Shown here one piece after another: positions 8,496 through 17,167 of a DNA stretch of 64,000 nucleotides (position 1 is its first letter; every line of letters starts with the position of its first letter). A program made the translations under genes and the position numbers. Origin of the DNA: an uncultured Faecalicatena sp. (lineage in GTDB: Bacteria; Bacillota; Clostridia; Lachnospirales; Lachnospiraceae); assembly GCA_948468385.1 (NCBI GenBank), contig CAOKHZ010000002.1:124001-188000 (forward strand). The letters run 5' to 3'. The notes below the pieces were generated by a model. That model worked only from the letters and a program-made list of their open reading frames with translations, made no database searches and was not told the origin of the DNA.

Positions 8496-8726
8496 ATGAA
8501 AGAATTAGTTGAAGTAATCGCGAAGGCACTGGTTGACAATCCGGAGGGCGTCGTCGTTACCGAGAGGCAGGACGGCAGGACGACCGTGTTGGAGGTTCGC
8601 GTGGCGGACGGCGACATGGGCAAGGTGATTGGCAAGCAGGGACGCATTGCAAAGGCCATCCGTGCCGTGGTGAAAGCGGCGGCGGCCAAGGAAGACCAGA
8701 GGGTGGTCGTGGACATCATTCAGTAG
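8496..8726 (+). CDS. khpA: KhpA-like KH-domain RNA-binding protein
   Basis: A 76-residue single KH domain with the GxxG loop in GKVIGKQGRIAKAIR. KhpA (YlqC) binds RNA with KhpB/Jag and affects cell division and small-RNA regulation in Firmicutes. Full length for the family, GGAGG upstream, and the standard position between rpsP and rimM. Confidence 0.95.
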   Translation: MKELVEVIAKALVDNPEGVVVTERQDGRTTVLEVRVADGDMGKVIGKQGRIAKAIRAVVKAAAAKEDQRVVVDIIQ

Positions 8727-8769
8727 GAAACGGTGTCGATTTGTCGACGGTTTCGAAGGATAATATGAC

Positions 8770-8800
8770 AGAAGGGACAGCCCGCGCGGACTGTCCTTCT
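8770..8800 (+). terminator. Hairpin between khpA and rimM
   Basis: Stem GAAGGGACAG / CTGTCCTTCT around CCCGCGCGGA. The U-run after it is weak, so it may be an attenuator or processing hairpin between khpA and rimM rather than a full terminator. Confidence 0.4.
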
Positions 8801-8846
8801 TGTGATATGGGAATATGTTCATGAATTGGGTGAAAGGGTAAGGAAC

Positions 8847-9350
8847 ATGGAACAATTTTTGCAGGTGGGGGTCATTTCTTCCACGCACGGCGTGCGCGGG
8901 GAGGTAAAGGTGTTTCCGACGACGGATGACCCCAGACGTTTTTTGGATTTGAAAAAAGTGATGTTGGATACGGGGACGGAACGGATTTCCCTGGAGATTT
9001 CAAGCGTGCGGTTTTTTAAGAAACTGGTCATCGTGAAATTCAAGGGGATTGACAATATAAACGAGATTGAACGATATAAGGGAAAGAGCTTGTTGGTGAG
9101 CCGCAAGGACGCGGTGGAACTTGAGGAGGACGAATATTTCATCGCGGACCTGGTCGGGATGGAGGTCGTCACGGAAGACGGGGAGAGGGGCGTTTTAAAG
9201 GACGTGCTTACGACCGGGGCCAACGAGGTTTACGTCATCGAGTTTGAAACCCTTGGCGAAGTACTGGTTCCGGCCATCCGCCAGTGCATTTTGGACGTGG
9301 ACGTGGAGAACGCGCGGATGAAGGTTTATCTGCCGGAAGGGTTGGTGTGA
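8847..9350 (+). CDS. rimM: Ribosome maturation factor RimM
   Basis: A 167-residue protein that binds S19 in the 30S head and assists late 16S processing. The N-terminal beta-barrel begins LQVGVISSTHGVRGEVKV, the classic RimM opening. The C-terminal PRC barrel begins EDEYFIADLVGMEV. The start at 8847 is chosen because the family signature follows directly; the frame is open to 8802 but that lead is not family-like. The stop is separated from the trmD start by one base. Confidence 0.96.
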   Translation: MEQFLQVGVISSTHGVRGEVKVFPTTDDPRRFLDLKKVMLDTGTERISLEISSVRFFKKLVIVKFKGIDNINEIERYKGKSLLVSRKDAVELEEDEYFIADLVGMEVVTEDGERGVLKDVLTTGANEVYVIEFETLGEVLVPAIRQCILDVDVENARMKVYLPEGLV

Positions 9351-9351
9351 C

Positions 9352-10182
9352 ATGAACTTCCATATATTGACCTTGTTTCCGGAAATGGTCATGAGCGGGT
9401 TGAATACGAGCGTCATCGGCCGGGCGGTGGCAAAAGGCCTGCTTGGCATCGAGGCGGTCAACATTCGCGATTATGCATATAACAAGCACCAAAGCGTTGA
9501 CGACTATCCGTATGGCGGCGGCGCGGGGATGCTGATGCAGGCGGAGCCGGTGTATTTGGCCTACGAGGCGGTGGCAGAGATAATCCGGACGAGAAGAGCC
9601 GAAGAAGCGGCGGCATGCAAGGAAACAGAGGCCGCAGGAGAAGAGAGAAAAGTAACACTGACCGGGCGGCCGCGCGTGGTGTACCTGTCCCCCCAGGGAG
9701 AGACGTTTTGCCAGGGGATGGCCGAGGAACTGGCGCGGGAAGAGGATGTTGTTTTGCTGTGCGGGCACTATGAGGGGATTGACGAGCGCGTGTTGGAAGA
9801 GATTGTTACGGATTACGTTTCCATCGGCGATTACGTGGTGACGGGCGGCGAATTGCCGGCGATGGTGATGGTGGACGCCATCTCCCGCCTGGTGCCGGGA
9901 GTTCTGCACAATGACGCGTCGGCGGAGTCCGAGTCGTTTCATGACAATTTGCTGGAGTACCCGCAGTATTCCAGGCCGGAAGAATGGCATGGAAAAAAGG
10001 TGCCGGAAGTTTTGCTGTCGGGGCATCATGCCAATATTGAAAAATGGCGGCGGGAACAGTCTATTTTACGTACGAGGGAACGCAGGCCGGATTTGCTCGA
10101 AAAGAGCGAGTTGACGGAGAAGGAGAGGGCATGGCTGGAAGAGACATGGCGAGAGAAGGAAAACGGGCGGATAGAGAAGTAG
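9352..10182 (+). CDS. trmD: tRNA (guanine37-N1)-methyltransferase TrmD
   Basis: A 276-residue SPOUT methyltransferase that makes m1G37 in tRNAs reading CNN codons, preventing +1 frameshifts. It opens MNFHILTLFPEM and has YGGGAGMLMQ, the trefoil-knot SAM motif VSIGDYVVTGGELPAMV and a C-terminal HHANIEKWR segment. Family members are about 240-250 residues; the excess is a charged insertion (about residues 83-107, RRAEEAAACKETEAAGEE) between the VYLAYEAV helix and the VVYLSPQG strand. The gene directly follows rimM. Confidence 0.97.
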   Translation: MNFHILTLFPEMVMSGLNTSVIGRAVAKGLLGIEAVNIRDYAYNKHQSVDDYPYGGGAGMLMQAEPVYLAYEAVAEIIRTRRAEEAAACKETEAAGEERKVTLTGRPRVVYLSPQGETFCQGMAEELAREEDVVLLCGHYEGIDERVLEEIVTDYVSIGDYVVTGGELPAMVMVDAISRLVPGVLHNDASAESESFHDNLLEYPQYSRPEEWHGKKVPEVLLSGHHANIEKWRREQSILRTRERRPDLLEKSELTEKERAWLEETWREKENGRIEK

Positions 10183-10190
10183 AGGGCAAG

Positions 10191-11201
10191 ATGGAAAATA
10201 ATGGGCGGGTCGACAAAGAGACGGAACATGGAGTGGAAGAGGGCATGGTGGAATGGAAGGAAGGAAGCGCGGAAGAGGTCGCGGTCTTGATTCCCTGCTA
10301 TAACGAAAGCATGACGATTAAGAAGGTCGTGGAGGATTTTCGCAAAGCCCTGCCGAAGGCAAAAATCTACGTTTATGACAATAATTCGGATGATGGTACG
10401 GACGAGGCGGCGAAAGAAGCGGGAGCCATCGTCCGATACGAGCGCCGCCAAGGCAAGGGGAACGTGATTCGTTCCATGTTTCGGGACATTGATGCCGATT
10501 GTTATATCATGGTGGACGGGGATGACACGTACCCGGCGGAAAGCGCGCCGGAAATGGTCAGGCTGGTATTGGAAAAAAGAGTGGACATGGTGATAGGCGA
10601 CCGCCTTTCGTCCACATATTTTCGGGAGAATTCCCGGCCGTTTCACAACATGGGAAATCGTCTTGTCTGCTTTTTGATTAACCGTCTGTTTCAAAACCGG
10701 ATACATGACATCATGACCGGGTATCGCGCGTTTGGAAAGTTGTTCGTGAAATCATTTCCCGTCATGTCCCAAGGGTTCGAGATCGAGACGGAGATGACCG
10801 TGCACGCCTTGGATAAAAATTTCGTGCTGGAAGAGATTCCGGTAGTGTATCGCGACCGTCCCGAGGGAAGCGTCTCGAAATTGGACACGATGAAGGACGG
10901 CATGCGGGTGTTGGGGACGATAGCCACCTTGTTTCGGGAATATCGCCCATACTATTTTTTTTCGTCCATCAGTCTGCTTTTGTGGCTGGTGGCGACGGCA
11001 TTTTTCTTTCCGATTTTGCTGGAATTTTTCAAAACGGGCCTGGTGCCGCGTTTCCCGACATTGATCGTGGTGGGCGTGGTGGCGACGGCGGGGATTTTGT
11101 TGTGGATTTGCGGTGTCATTTTACAAGTGATCGCCAACAAGCACCGGCAGTTGTACGAGATGATGCTGAACATGATGGCGCAGATGGCGCAAAAGATGTA
11201 A
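10191..11201 (+). CDS. Family 2 glycosyltransferase (polyprenyl-phosphate type)
   Basis: A 336-residue membrane glycosyltransferase. The GT-A domain has VAVLIPCYNES, a nucleotide-binding strand with YDNNSDDGTDE and the metal-binding DGDD in MVDGDDTYPAE. The last ~80 residues hold two hydrophobic segments and a Met-rich cytosolic tail. This layout fits DPM1/GtrB-like enzymes that charge undecaprenyl phosphate with a sugar at the membrane. The start at 10191 has GAGG five bases upstream. The open frame continues into trmD, but that overlap is not family-like. Insertion between trmD and rplS is unusual, since those two genes are normally adjacent. Confidence 0.85.
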   Translation: MENNGRVDKETEHGVEEGMVEWKEGSAEEVAVLIPCYNESMTIKKVVEDFRKALPKAKIYVYDNNSDDGTDEAAKEAGAIVRYERRQGKGNVIRSMFRDIDADCYIMVDGDDTYPAESAPEMVRLVLEKRVDMVIGDRLSSTYFRENSRPFHNMGNRLVCFLINRLFQNRIHDIMTGYRAFGKLFVKSFPVMSQGFEIETEMTVHALDKNFVLEEIPVVYRDRPEGSVSKLDTMKDGMRVLGTIATLFREYRPYYFFSSISLLLWLVATAFFFPILLEFFKTGLVPRFPTLIVVGVVATAGILLWICGVILQVIANKHRQLYEMMLNMMAQMAQKM

Positions 11202-11356
11202 AAACTACTTGCGGTTTGCCCAAAAGTATGGTAAAGTATAACAGTTGTTTGTGAGAAGAATGCGATGTTCCGCTGGCACTTAATGAACTGTCACAAGTTA
11301 TTTTGCAACAGATTCGAAGCGTGTTAAGAGCGTCAAAGATGAAGGAGGATGCACAA

Positions 11357-11704
11357 ATGAACGACATTATTAAGAACATTGAAGCAGAGCAGCTCAAGGA
11401 GAACGCTCCGCAGTTCAGAGTGGGAGATACGGTAAGGGTATCTGCAAAAATCAAAGAAGGTAACCGTGAGAGAATCCAGGTTTTCGAAGGCACCGTGTTG
11501 AAGAGACAAGGTGGCGGAGTCAGGGAGACGTTCACGGTCAGGAAGTTTTCAAACGGCGTGGGTGTCGAGAAGACATGGCCGTTGCATTCCCCGAACGTGG
11601 AGAAAGTGGAAGTGGTTCGCAGGGGTAAGGTTCGCAGGGCGAAGCTGAACTATTTGAGAAACCGCGTTGGTAAGAGTGCGAAGGTGAAAGAATTAGTAAA
11701 ATAA
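11357..11704 (+). CDS. rplS: 50S ribosomal protein L19
   Basis: A 115-residue L19 with [34 protein letters not shown] and the C-terminal RRAKLNYLR motif. It lies at the 30S/50S interface. The start at 11357 follows GGAGG by about seven bases; the 18-residue open extension upstream is not family sequence. The 155-base gap from the glycosyltransferase suggests independent transcription or a leader. Confidence 0.97.
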   Translation: MNDIIKNIEAEQLKENAPQFRVGDTVRVSAKIKEGNRERIQVFEGTVLKRQGGGVRETFTVRKFSNGVGVEKTWPLHSPNVEKVEVVRRGKVRRAKLNYLRNRVGKSAKVKELVK

Positions 11705-11852
11705 GGTTACGCTTCGGTCAGGTCTGCGCGCTTGCCGCGTTGGCCGTGCGAAGACGTGATGGTGTCAATGGGCATCCAGCCCATTGCCGTAGGCAATTTA
11801 AAAATGGCTGGACGCCGTCATAAACCACGGTCGCTTAGGCCGTGGTTTATGA
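11705..11852 (+). ncRNA. Structured inter-gene RNA between rplS and rbgA
   Basis: The 222-base gap is full of pairing potential. ATGGGC/GCCCAT (about 11768-11784) competes with TCCAGCC/GGCTGGA enclosing ATTGCC-GTA-GGCAAT (about 11774-11812). A perfect 13-base stem then follows, TCATAAACCACGG (11818-11830) with CCGTGGTTTATGA (11840-11852). No U-run follows the last stem. It could be a processing site, a transcript-stabilising 3' end, or an uncharacterised regulatory RNA; no known riboswitch class was recognised. Confidence 0.4.
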
Positions 11853-11870
11853 CAAATAGGTGAGGATGAG

Positions 11871-11906
11871 AGGGACAATTACAGATTTGTAGTTTGTCCC
11901 TTTTCT
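11871..11906 (+). terminator. Intrinsic terminator/attenuator before rbgA
   Basis: Stem AGGGACAA (11871-11878) with TTGTCCCT (11894-11901), then TTTTC. It ends 20 bases before the rbgA start codon, so it can stop rplS transcripts or attenuate rbgA. Confidence 0.65.
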
Positions 11907-11926
11907 TCTATAAAAAGGAGTCGTAT

Positions 11927-12781
11927 ATGCATTTTCAATGGTATCCGGGTCATATGACCAAGGCCAAGCGGATGATGCAGGAAGATATCAAGTTGATTGA
12001 TTTGGTGATTGAACTGGTGGATGCCAGAATCCCGATGAGCAGTCGCAACCCGGACATTGACGAACTGGGGAAGAACAAGGCGCGGCTGATTCTCCTGAAT
12101 AAATCTGATTTGGCGGAGGACGTAAAAAACGACGAGTGGACGTCGTATTTTCAAAATAAGGGCTATTTCGTGGTAAAGGTGAATTCCAGAAACGGCGCGG
12201 GGCTGAAATCCATCAACACGGTGATTGGCCAGGCATGTAAGGAAAAGACCGAGCGTGACAGGAAGCGCGGCATTTTAAACCGGCCGGTGCGGGCAATGGT
12301 CGTGGGAATTCCCAACGTCGGCAAGTCCACCTTTATCAATGCCCTGGCGGGCAAGTCTTGCACGAAGACGGGAAACAAGCCGGGAGTGACCAAGGGCAAG
12401 CAGTGGATTCGCCTGAATAAGAGCGTGGAACTTCTGGACACGCCGGGGATTTTGTGGCCGAAATTCGAGGATCAGACGGTGGGGCTTCGATTGGCCTTCA
12501 TCGGTTCCATCCGGGACGAGGTTCTTCAGGCGGAGGAACTGGCGGCGGAACTTGTTACATTTCTGAAGGAAAATTATCCAGGTGTTTTGAAAGCGAAATA
12601 CGAGGTGGACGAGACGGGAGGCAAATTCGAGATTTTGCGCGAGATTGCAAAGAATCGTCATTGTCTGTTAAAGGGAAGTGAACTGGACGTGGAGAAGGCG
12701 GCAAGGCTTCTTTTGGATGATTTTCGGAATGGAAGGCTAGGACGGATTACGTTGGAATTTCCAGAATCGTATCGGGAATGA
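11927..12781 (+). CDS. rbgA: Ribosome biogenesis GTPase RbgA (YlqF)
   Basis: A 284-residue circularly permuted GTPase needed for late 50S assembly. It opens with the diagnostic FQWYPGHMTKAKR. The GTPase motifs come in permuted order: LNKSDL (G4), then the P-loop GIPNVGKSTFINAL (G1), GNKPGVTK (G2) and LDTPGILWP (G3). A C-terminal ANTAR-like helical domain binds rRNA. The start at 11927 follows AAGGAG. The last ~40 bases, including the stop, are followed by a diverged tandem copy. Confidence 0.95.
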   Translation: MHFQWYPGHMTKAKRMMQEDIKLIDLVIELVDARIPMSSRNPDIDELGKNKARLILLNKSDLAEDVKNDEWTSYFQNKGYFVVKVNSRNGAGLKSINTVIGQACKEKTERDRKRGILNRPVRAMVVGIPNVGKSTFINALAGKSCTKTGNKPGVTKGKQWIRLNKSVELLDTPGILWPKFEDQTVGLRLAFIGSIRDEVLQAEELAAELVTFLKENYPGVLKAKYEVDETGGKFEILREIAKNRHCLLKGSELDVEKAARLLLDDFRNGRLGRITLEFPESYRE

Positions 12782-12822
12782 GAAGGATTGCGTTGGAATT
12801 TTCGAAAATCGTATCGGGATTG
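12741..12822 (+). repeat. Diverged tandem repeat across the rbgA stop
   Basis: About 40 bases at the 3' end of rbgA (GGATTACGTTGGAATTT, then ATCGTATCGGGAATGA) are repeated at once with about six differences (GGATTGCGTTGGAATTT, then ATCGTATCGGGATTGA). It is an old local duplication; the second copy is non-coding. Confidence 0.8.
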
Positions 12823-12844
12823 AACTTGAAAGCGTAGGTGCATT

Positions 12845-13417
12845 ATGGACAAGAATAAAAAAATAGAGGAAAAAAATCAGGAAAAGGGCGTGATAAGGGA
12901 GCTGCTTGGATGGGTGGTCTACATCGCGTTTATCGTGGTCGCGTCTTTTTTGGTTCTTACGTTTGTCGGGCAGCGAACCAAGGTGGATGGGCGCTCCATG
13001 GAAACCACGTTGTATGACGGGGACAATTTGTGGGTGGATAAATTATCTTTCCGGTTTCGGGAGCCGGAGCGTTATGAAATTATTGTTTTCCCATATAAAT
13101 ATAAAGAGAACACGTATTATATCAAGCGCATTATCGGCCTTCCGGGCGAGACGGTACAAGTTCAGGACGGCTATGTGTACATTGACGGGGTGAAATTGGA
13201 TGAACATTACGGGAACGAGCTGATGGATAACCCTGGGATTGCCGCCACGCCGATTACGCTGGGTGATGATGAGTACTTCGTGCTGGGTGACAACCGTAAT
13301 CATAGTTCGGACAGCCGGGACGAGAGCGTGGGCGTATTAAAGCGCGAGGATCTGGTCGGCAGGGCGTGGGTGCGCATCTGGCCGCTTGACCGGCTCGGGG
13401 TAATCCGGCACGAGTAA
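12845..13417 (+). CDS. lepB: Signal peptidase I
   Basis: A 190-residue type I leader peptidase that cleaves Sec and Tat signal peptides outside the membrane. One N-terminal membrane anchor (about residues 17-40) precedes box B with the catalytic Ser (DGRSMETTL), box D with the catalytic Lys (YYIKRIIGLPGE) and box E (GDNRNHSSDSR). The size is typical of Gram-positive SipS-type enzymes. It lies between rbgA and rnhB, a common Firmicute arrangement. Confidence 0.95.
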   Translation: MDKNKKIEEKNQEKGVIRELLGWVVYIAFIVVASFLVLTFVGQRTKVDGRSMETTLYDGDNLWVDKLSFRFREPERYEIIVFPYKYKENTYYIKRIIGLPGETVQVQDGYVYIDGVKLDEHYGNELMDNPGIAATPITLGDDEYFVLGDNRNHSSDSRDESVGVLKREDLVGRAWVRIWPLDRLGVIRHE

Positions 13418-13501
13418 GCGAAAAAAGTATGGTCGGGATGAATTCGGGCAGTTCGGCATAAGCGAAAAAAGCACGATTAGGAGAAACGCGGGGAATTTGA
13501 C

Positions 13502-14266
13502 ATGGGTGAAAATATCGGCGTGATTAAAAAGAAGTTTGAAGAGGCAGGGACGGAAGAATTAGCGGCCTTGTACGAGGAATATGGTGCGGATGAAAGGACG
13601 GGAGTGCGGACGTTGATTTCCAAGTATCGCCGCAAGGAAGAAAAGCTTGCGGCGGAACGGAAACGCCTAAAGGCCATGCACGAGTTCGAGGAACGTTATG
13701 CCGGCTGCGAGTTCATTTGTGGAATCGACGAGGCCGGGCGCGGCCCACTGGCCGGGCCGGTAGTGGCCGGGGCAGTGATTTTGCCGAAAGACTGTGAGAT
13801 TTTGTACTTGAATGATTCGAAGCAGGTTTCGGCGAAAAAAAGGGAAGAGCTTTACCAGGAAATCATGGAAAAGGCGGTCGCCACGGGAATCGGGATGGCG
13901 TCTCCGGGAAGGATTGACGAGATAAACATTTTGCAGGCGACGTACGAGGCGATGCGGGAGGCAATCGCGAAGCTGGGCGTGGTACCAGACGTCCTTTTGA
14001 ACGACGCGGTCACGATTCCGCTAGTGCCGATTTGCCAAGTGCCGATTATCAAGGGAGACGAAAAAAGCGTGTCCATCGCGGCGGCCAGCATTCTGGCCAA
14101 GGTGACGAGGGATCGATTGATGGTTCAGTATGAGGAAATATTGCCCGGGTACGGGTTCGCGAAGCATAAGGGATACGGATCGAAGGAGCATGTCGAGGCC
14201 TTGAAGAGACTGGGGCCGTCCCCGATACATAGGGAGACGTTTATCGCAGGGATACTGGGGAGGTAA
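13502..14266 (+). CDS. rnhB: Ribonuclease HII
   Basis: A 254-residue RNase HII that nicks RNA-DNA hybrids 5' of single ribonucleotides. The catalytic core begins CGIDEAGRGPLAGPVVAGAVIL, in which D and E are metal ligands, and continues with LNDSKQVSAKKRE and the LLNDAVTIP strand. It ends with KHKGYGSKEH. The ~70-residue helical N-terminal extension is typical of long Bacillus-type RnhB. The ATG at 13502 follows a weak GGGG-type site, and the gene is two bases from the next start. Confidence 0.95.
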   Translation: MGENIGVIKKKFEEAGTEELAALYEEYGADERTGVRTLISKYRRKEEKLAAERKRLKAMHEFEERYAGCEFICGIDEAGRGPLAGPVVAGAVILPKDCEILYLNDSKQVSAKKREELYQEIMEKAVATGIGMASPGRIDEINILQATYEAMREAIAKLGVVPDVLLNDAVTIPLVPICQVPIIKGDEKSVSIAAASILAKVTRDRLMVQYEEILPGYGFAKHKGYGSKEHVEALKRLGPSPIHRETFIAGILGR

Positions 14267-14268
14267 GG

Positions 14269-14628
14269 ATGGAAAAGAAAAGCCAGAACATGCGGGCCAA
14301 GGGCGCGGTGTACGAGCGGGCGGTCGGGTTTTACCTGGAACGGCAGGGCTACGAGATTCTGGCATTTAATTACCGTTGCCCGTTGGGGGAAATTGACATT
14401 GTCGCCAGGGAGGGCGGTTATCTGGTGTTTTGTGAGGTGAAGTACCGCCAAAATGCTTCGAAGGGAAGCCCGCTTTCGGCGGTCGGCCCTGGAAAGCAGC
14501 GGACGATTTATCGTTGCGCGCAGTGGTATTTGAGCGAGAAGCGTTTGGGCGATGTCGCGTGCCGGTTTGACGTGGTCGGAGTGGAAGGAAGCAAAATCAC
14601 GTTGGTGAAGAATGCGTTTGAAGGATAA
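14269..14628 (+). CDS. YraN family putative endonuclease (UPF0102)
   Basis: A 119-residue protein with the restriction-endonuclease-like fold. It has GAVYERAVGFYLERQGYEIL, CPLGEIDIVAREG and FCEVKYRQ, carrying the D...ExK pattern. The family is widespread, often next to rnhB, and its function is not settled. GGAGG lies just upstream and the gene follows rnhB by two bases, indicating translational coupling. Confidence 0.92.
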   Translation: MEKKSQNMRAKGAVYERAVGFYLERQGYEILAFNYRCPLGEIDIVAREGGYLVFCEVKYRQNASKGSPLSAVGPGKQRTIYRCAQWYLSEKRLGDVACRFDVVGVEGSKITLVKNAFEG

Positions 14629-14666
14629 TTTATTCACGCGGGCAACGAACGGATAAAGGAGAGGGC

Positions 14667-15554
14667 ATGGATCTAGGGTTGAATTACAAAAATCAAGAAC
14701 CGATTTTTCGCGAGGTGGAAGGGGAAACGCCATACTTGGAATTTCACCTTCTTGCGGATGCGGGCGTGGTGCGGCATGCGTTTTCGACGCGGCTCGGCGG
14801 AATCAGCAAGGGGTGCTTTTCGTCTTTGAACCTGAGTTTCACCCGGGGGGACGACGAGGCCGTGGTGCGGGAAAATTTTCGGCGGATTGCCGCCGCGATT
14901 GGCGTGCGCTGCGAGGACATGGCATTTTCCCAGCAGACGCACACGACCAACGTCCATGTGGTGACGAAGGATGACAAGGGGATGAATGCGTTGCACCTGA
15001 TGGCTTCCCCGGACGCACCCTCACCGTCGTTGCCGGTGAGGACGGACGTGGACGGACTGGTGACAAACGTGCCGGGAATTTGTCTCGTGACGTTTTTTGC
15101 CGATTGCGTGCCTTTGTATTTTGTCGATCCGGTGAGGCGGGTAATCGGGTTGAGCCATTCAGGATGGAGGGGGACGGTTGGCAAGATTGGAAAAGTGACG
15201 GTGGAACGGATGCGGGATGTGTTCGGGTGCGACCCGAAGGACATTCTGGCGGCGATAGGCCCTTCGGTGTGCCAGGAATGTTATGAAGTGAGCGAAGACG
15301 TGATAGAGCGGTTTCAAGAAAATTTTGCGCCCTCGTCTTGGCAGGAACTATATTATCGCAAGGAAAACGGAAAGTACCAGCTCGATTTATGGAAGGCGAA
15401 CGAACTGGTATTTTTGGAGGCGGGAATTTTGCCGCGAAACATGGCGGTGACGAACCTTTGTACACATTGTAATAGTAAAATACTATATTCTCATCGGGCG
15501 ATGGGAAACGAGAGGGGGAACTTGGCGGCATTTTTGGCTTTGAAAGGAGAGTAG
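14667..15554 (+). CDS. pgeF: Peptidoglycan editing factor PgeF / YfiH laccase-domain protein
   Basis: A 295-residue protein of the YfiH/PgeF family, variously described as a multi-substrate purine nucleoside enzyme or an oxidase that corrects mis-made UDP-MurNAc-peptides. Conserved Zn/Cu ligand motifs are FSQQTHTTNVHVV, VTFFADCVPLYF, LSHSGWRGT and GPSVCQECYEV. It has full family length and no signal peptide. AAGGAG precedes the start. It is the last gene of the housekeeping string, five bases before the MscS gene. Confidence 0.92.
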   Translation: MDLGLNYKNQEPIFREVEGETPYLEFHLLADAGVVRHAFSTRLGGISKGCFSSLNLSFTRGDDEAVVRENFRRIAAAIGVRCEDMAFSQQTHTTNVHVVTKDDKGMNALHLMASPDAPSPSLPVRTDVDGLVTNVPGICLVTFFADCVPLYFVDPVRRVIGLSHSGWRGTVGKIGKVTVERMRDVFGCDPKDILAAIGPSVCQECYEVSEDVIERFQENFAPSSWQELYYRKENGKYQLDLWKANELVFLEAGILPRNMAVTNLCTHCNSKILYSHRAMGNERGNLAAFLALKGE

Positions 15555-15559
15555 GGTAC

Positions 15560-16456
15560 ATGGGTGAGGACATAAAAGAGGTGGCCATCCAGTCGGCGAT
15601 GGAAACGGCGAATGATATCAGCCAGGAGGTTTCGGCGATTCCCGAATTTGTTGGAAAGCACATCCCGGATTTCGTTCAGTTCGGGATTCGTGCGTTGGTG
15701 GCGGTACTTATTTTTTTCGTGGGGCGTTTTTTGATCCGGTGGTTACGAAAGCGCGTGAAATATTTTTTCAATCGGACAAATGCGGATGCCGGGGTGGCAC
15801 AGTTTACGGATTCCATCTTGAAATTCGGACTATACGTCGTGTTGGTGATGATTATCCTGGCCAATTTGGGCGTGGAACTTTCCTCGTTTATGGCACTGTT
15901 CGCCGGGGCCGGGGTAGGCGTGACGTTGGCGTTGCAGGGCACGTTGTCTAATTTTGCCGGCGGGGTCTTGATTTTGATGCTGAAGCCGTTCAAGGTCGGG
16001 GATTACATCATCGAGGATACGAACAAGGACGAGGGAACGGTGAAGGAAATCCAGATTTTTTATACCAAGCTGACCACCGTGGATAACAAGACAATCGTCA
16101 TTCCGAACGGGATGCTGACGAACAATAGCTTGACCAATGTCACGGCGAAGAACGAGCGGCAGCTTGACCTTCGAATTTCCATTTCTTATGGGGCTGATTT
16201 GAAAAAGGCGAAGCATCTTTTGGAAGCCATGTTGGTCGAGGACGAGAAAATCATGACGGAGACGGCGGAGTGGAGCGTGTTCGTGGACTCCCTGGGGGAA
16301 AGCGCGGTGGTGCTCGGCGTGCGCGCGTGGGTGCGGACGGACGAATACTGGCCGGTCAGGTGGGCACTATTGGAGCGGATTAAGTTGGAGTTTGACGAGG
16401 AAGGAATCGAGATTCCTTATCCGCAGATGACGGTGCACGTGCGAGGAGAGGAGTAG
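15560..16456 (+). CDS. MscS-type mechanosensitive channel
   Basis: A 298-residue channel that opens under membrane tension to release solutes. Three hydrophobic helices occupy about residues 34-120; the third, pore-lining one is Gly/Ala-rich (FAGAGVGVTLALQGTLSNFAGG). The beta domain follows (FKVGDYIIEDTNKDEGTVKEIQIFYT, then PNGMLTNNSLTN), then the alpha/beta cytosolic cage. It has the standard small MscS size. AGGAG precedes the start and the next gene begins 13 bases later. Confidence 0.93.
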   Translation: MGEDIKEVAIQSAMETANDISQEVSAIPEFVGKHIPDFVQFGIRALVAVLIFFVGRFLIRWLRKRVKYFFNRTNADAGVAQFTDSILKFGLYVVLVMIILANLGVELSSFMALFAGAGVGVTLALQGTLSNFAGGVLILMLKPFKVGDYIIEDTNKDEGTVKEIQIFYTKLTTVDNKTIVIPNGMLTNNSLTNVTAKNERQLDLRISISYGADLKKAKHLLEAMLVEDEKIMTETAEWSVFVDSLGESAVVLGVRAWVRTDEYWPVRWALLERIKLEFDEEGIEIPYPQMTVHVRGEE

Positions 16457-16469
16457 GGAGGTACAAAAG

Positions 16470-17036
16470 ATGGCGGAATTAGTGAGAAAGTCCATATTGA
16501 GCGGGATACTGGTTGGAATCGGCACGGTAATTAACACGCTTGCGCCTGACAAGACCGTCGGCGCGCTGCTCTTTAGTTTCGCATTGTTGACCATCATTCA
16601 TTTACAATTGACGCTTTATACCGGGAAGATTGGGTTCATAGGGCAGACGAAGGCGAATGAACTGGCCGTCATGCTGGGGTGTAATTTTGTCGGCGCGGCT
16701 TTGCCGCCCGTGCTGGTCGCGTTGGTACGCGGTGAGTTTCGTGACTCGTTCGTGGCCGCCGCGCAAGGGAAGTTTGGCAAGAGCCATCTTGCCTTGTTCA
16801 TACTGGGAATCCTATGCGGGGTGATGATGTTCGTCGCAGTGTATACAAAGAAGGACGTCATCGTCGTGTTTTGCATCATGATTTTTATCTTGTCGGGATT
16901 TGAGCACTGCGTGGCGGACTTTCCGTACTTGTTGTATGCGTTTTCTCTGGAAAATGTCGGGAAACTGCTATGCGTCATCGCGGGCAACTCGGTCGGGTCA
17001 ATTGGGATATATTATCTTGCAAGGGCAAAGGCGTAG
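16470..17036 (+). CDS. Short formate/nitrite transporter (FNT) family protein
   Basis: A 188-residue, six-helix membrane protein. The FNT signature is SGFEHCVADFPYL before the last helix, and LTIIHLQLTLYTG resembles the first FNT pore loop. Classical FocA/NirC proteins have 260-290 residues, so this is a compact subfamily member rather than a truncation: all six hydrophobic segments are present with short loops. It may pass formate, nitrite or hydrosulfide; the substrate cannot be read from sequence. It is downstream of the MscS gene, likely co-transcribed. Confidence 0.8.
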   Translation: MAELVRKSILSGILVGIGTVINTLAPDKTVGALLFSFALLTIIHLQLTLYTGKIGFIGQTKANELAVMLGCNFVGAALPPVLVALVRGEFRDSFVAAAQGKFGKSHLALFILGILCGVMMFVAVYTKKDVIVVFCIMIFILSGFEHCVADFPYLLYAFSLENVGKLLCVIAGNSVGSIGIYYLARAKA

Positions 17037-17167
17037 GGGTTGCGCGAGGGAGATTGTGGAGGAAGAAAATTATTTACGCATAAGCGGAAAAGTGGCAGGG
17101 TGTAAAAACTTTGTCACTTTTATTATAGTGATAAATAATAGGAAATAAAAATTTCAACATTTTTTTG

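Noticed and set aside
11303-11356. 18-residue extension of L19
   Set aside because: L19 starts at MNDIIKN after GGAGG; the extension is leader sequence.
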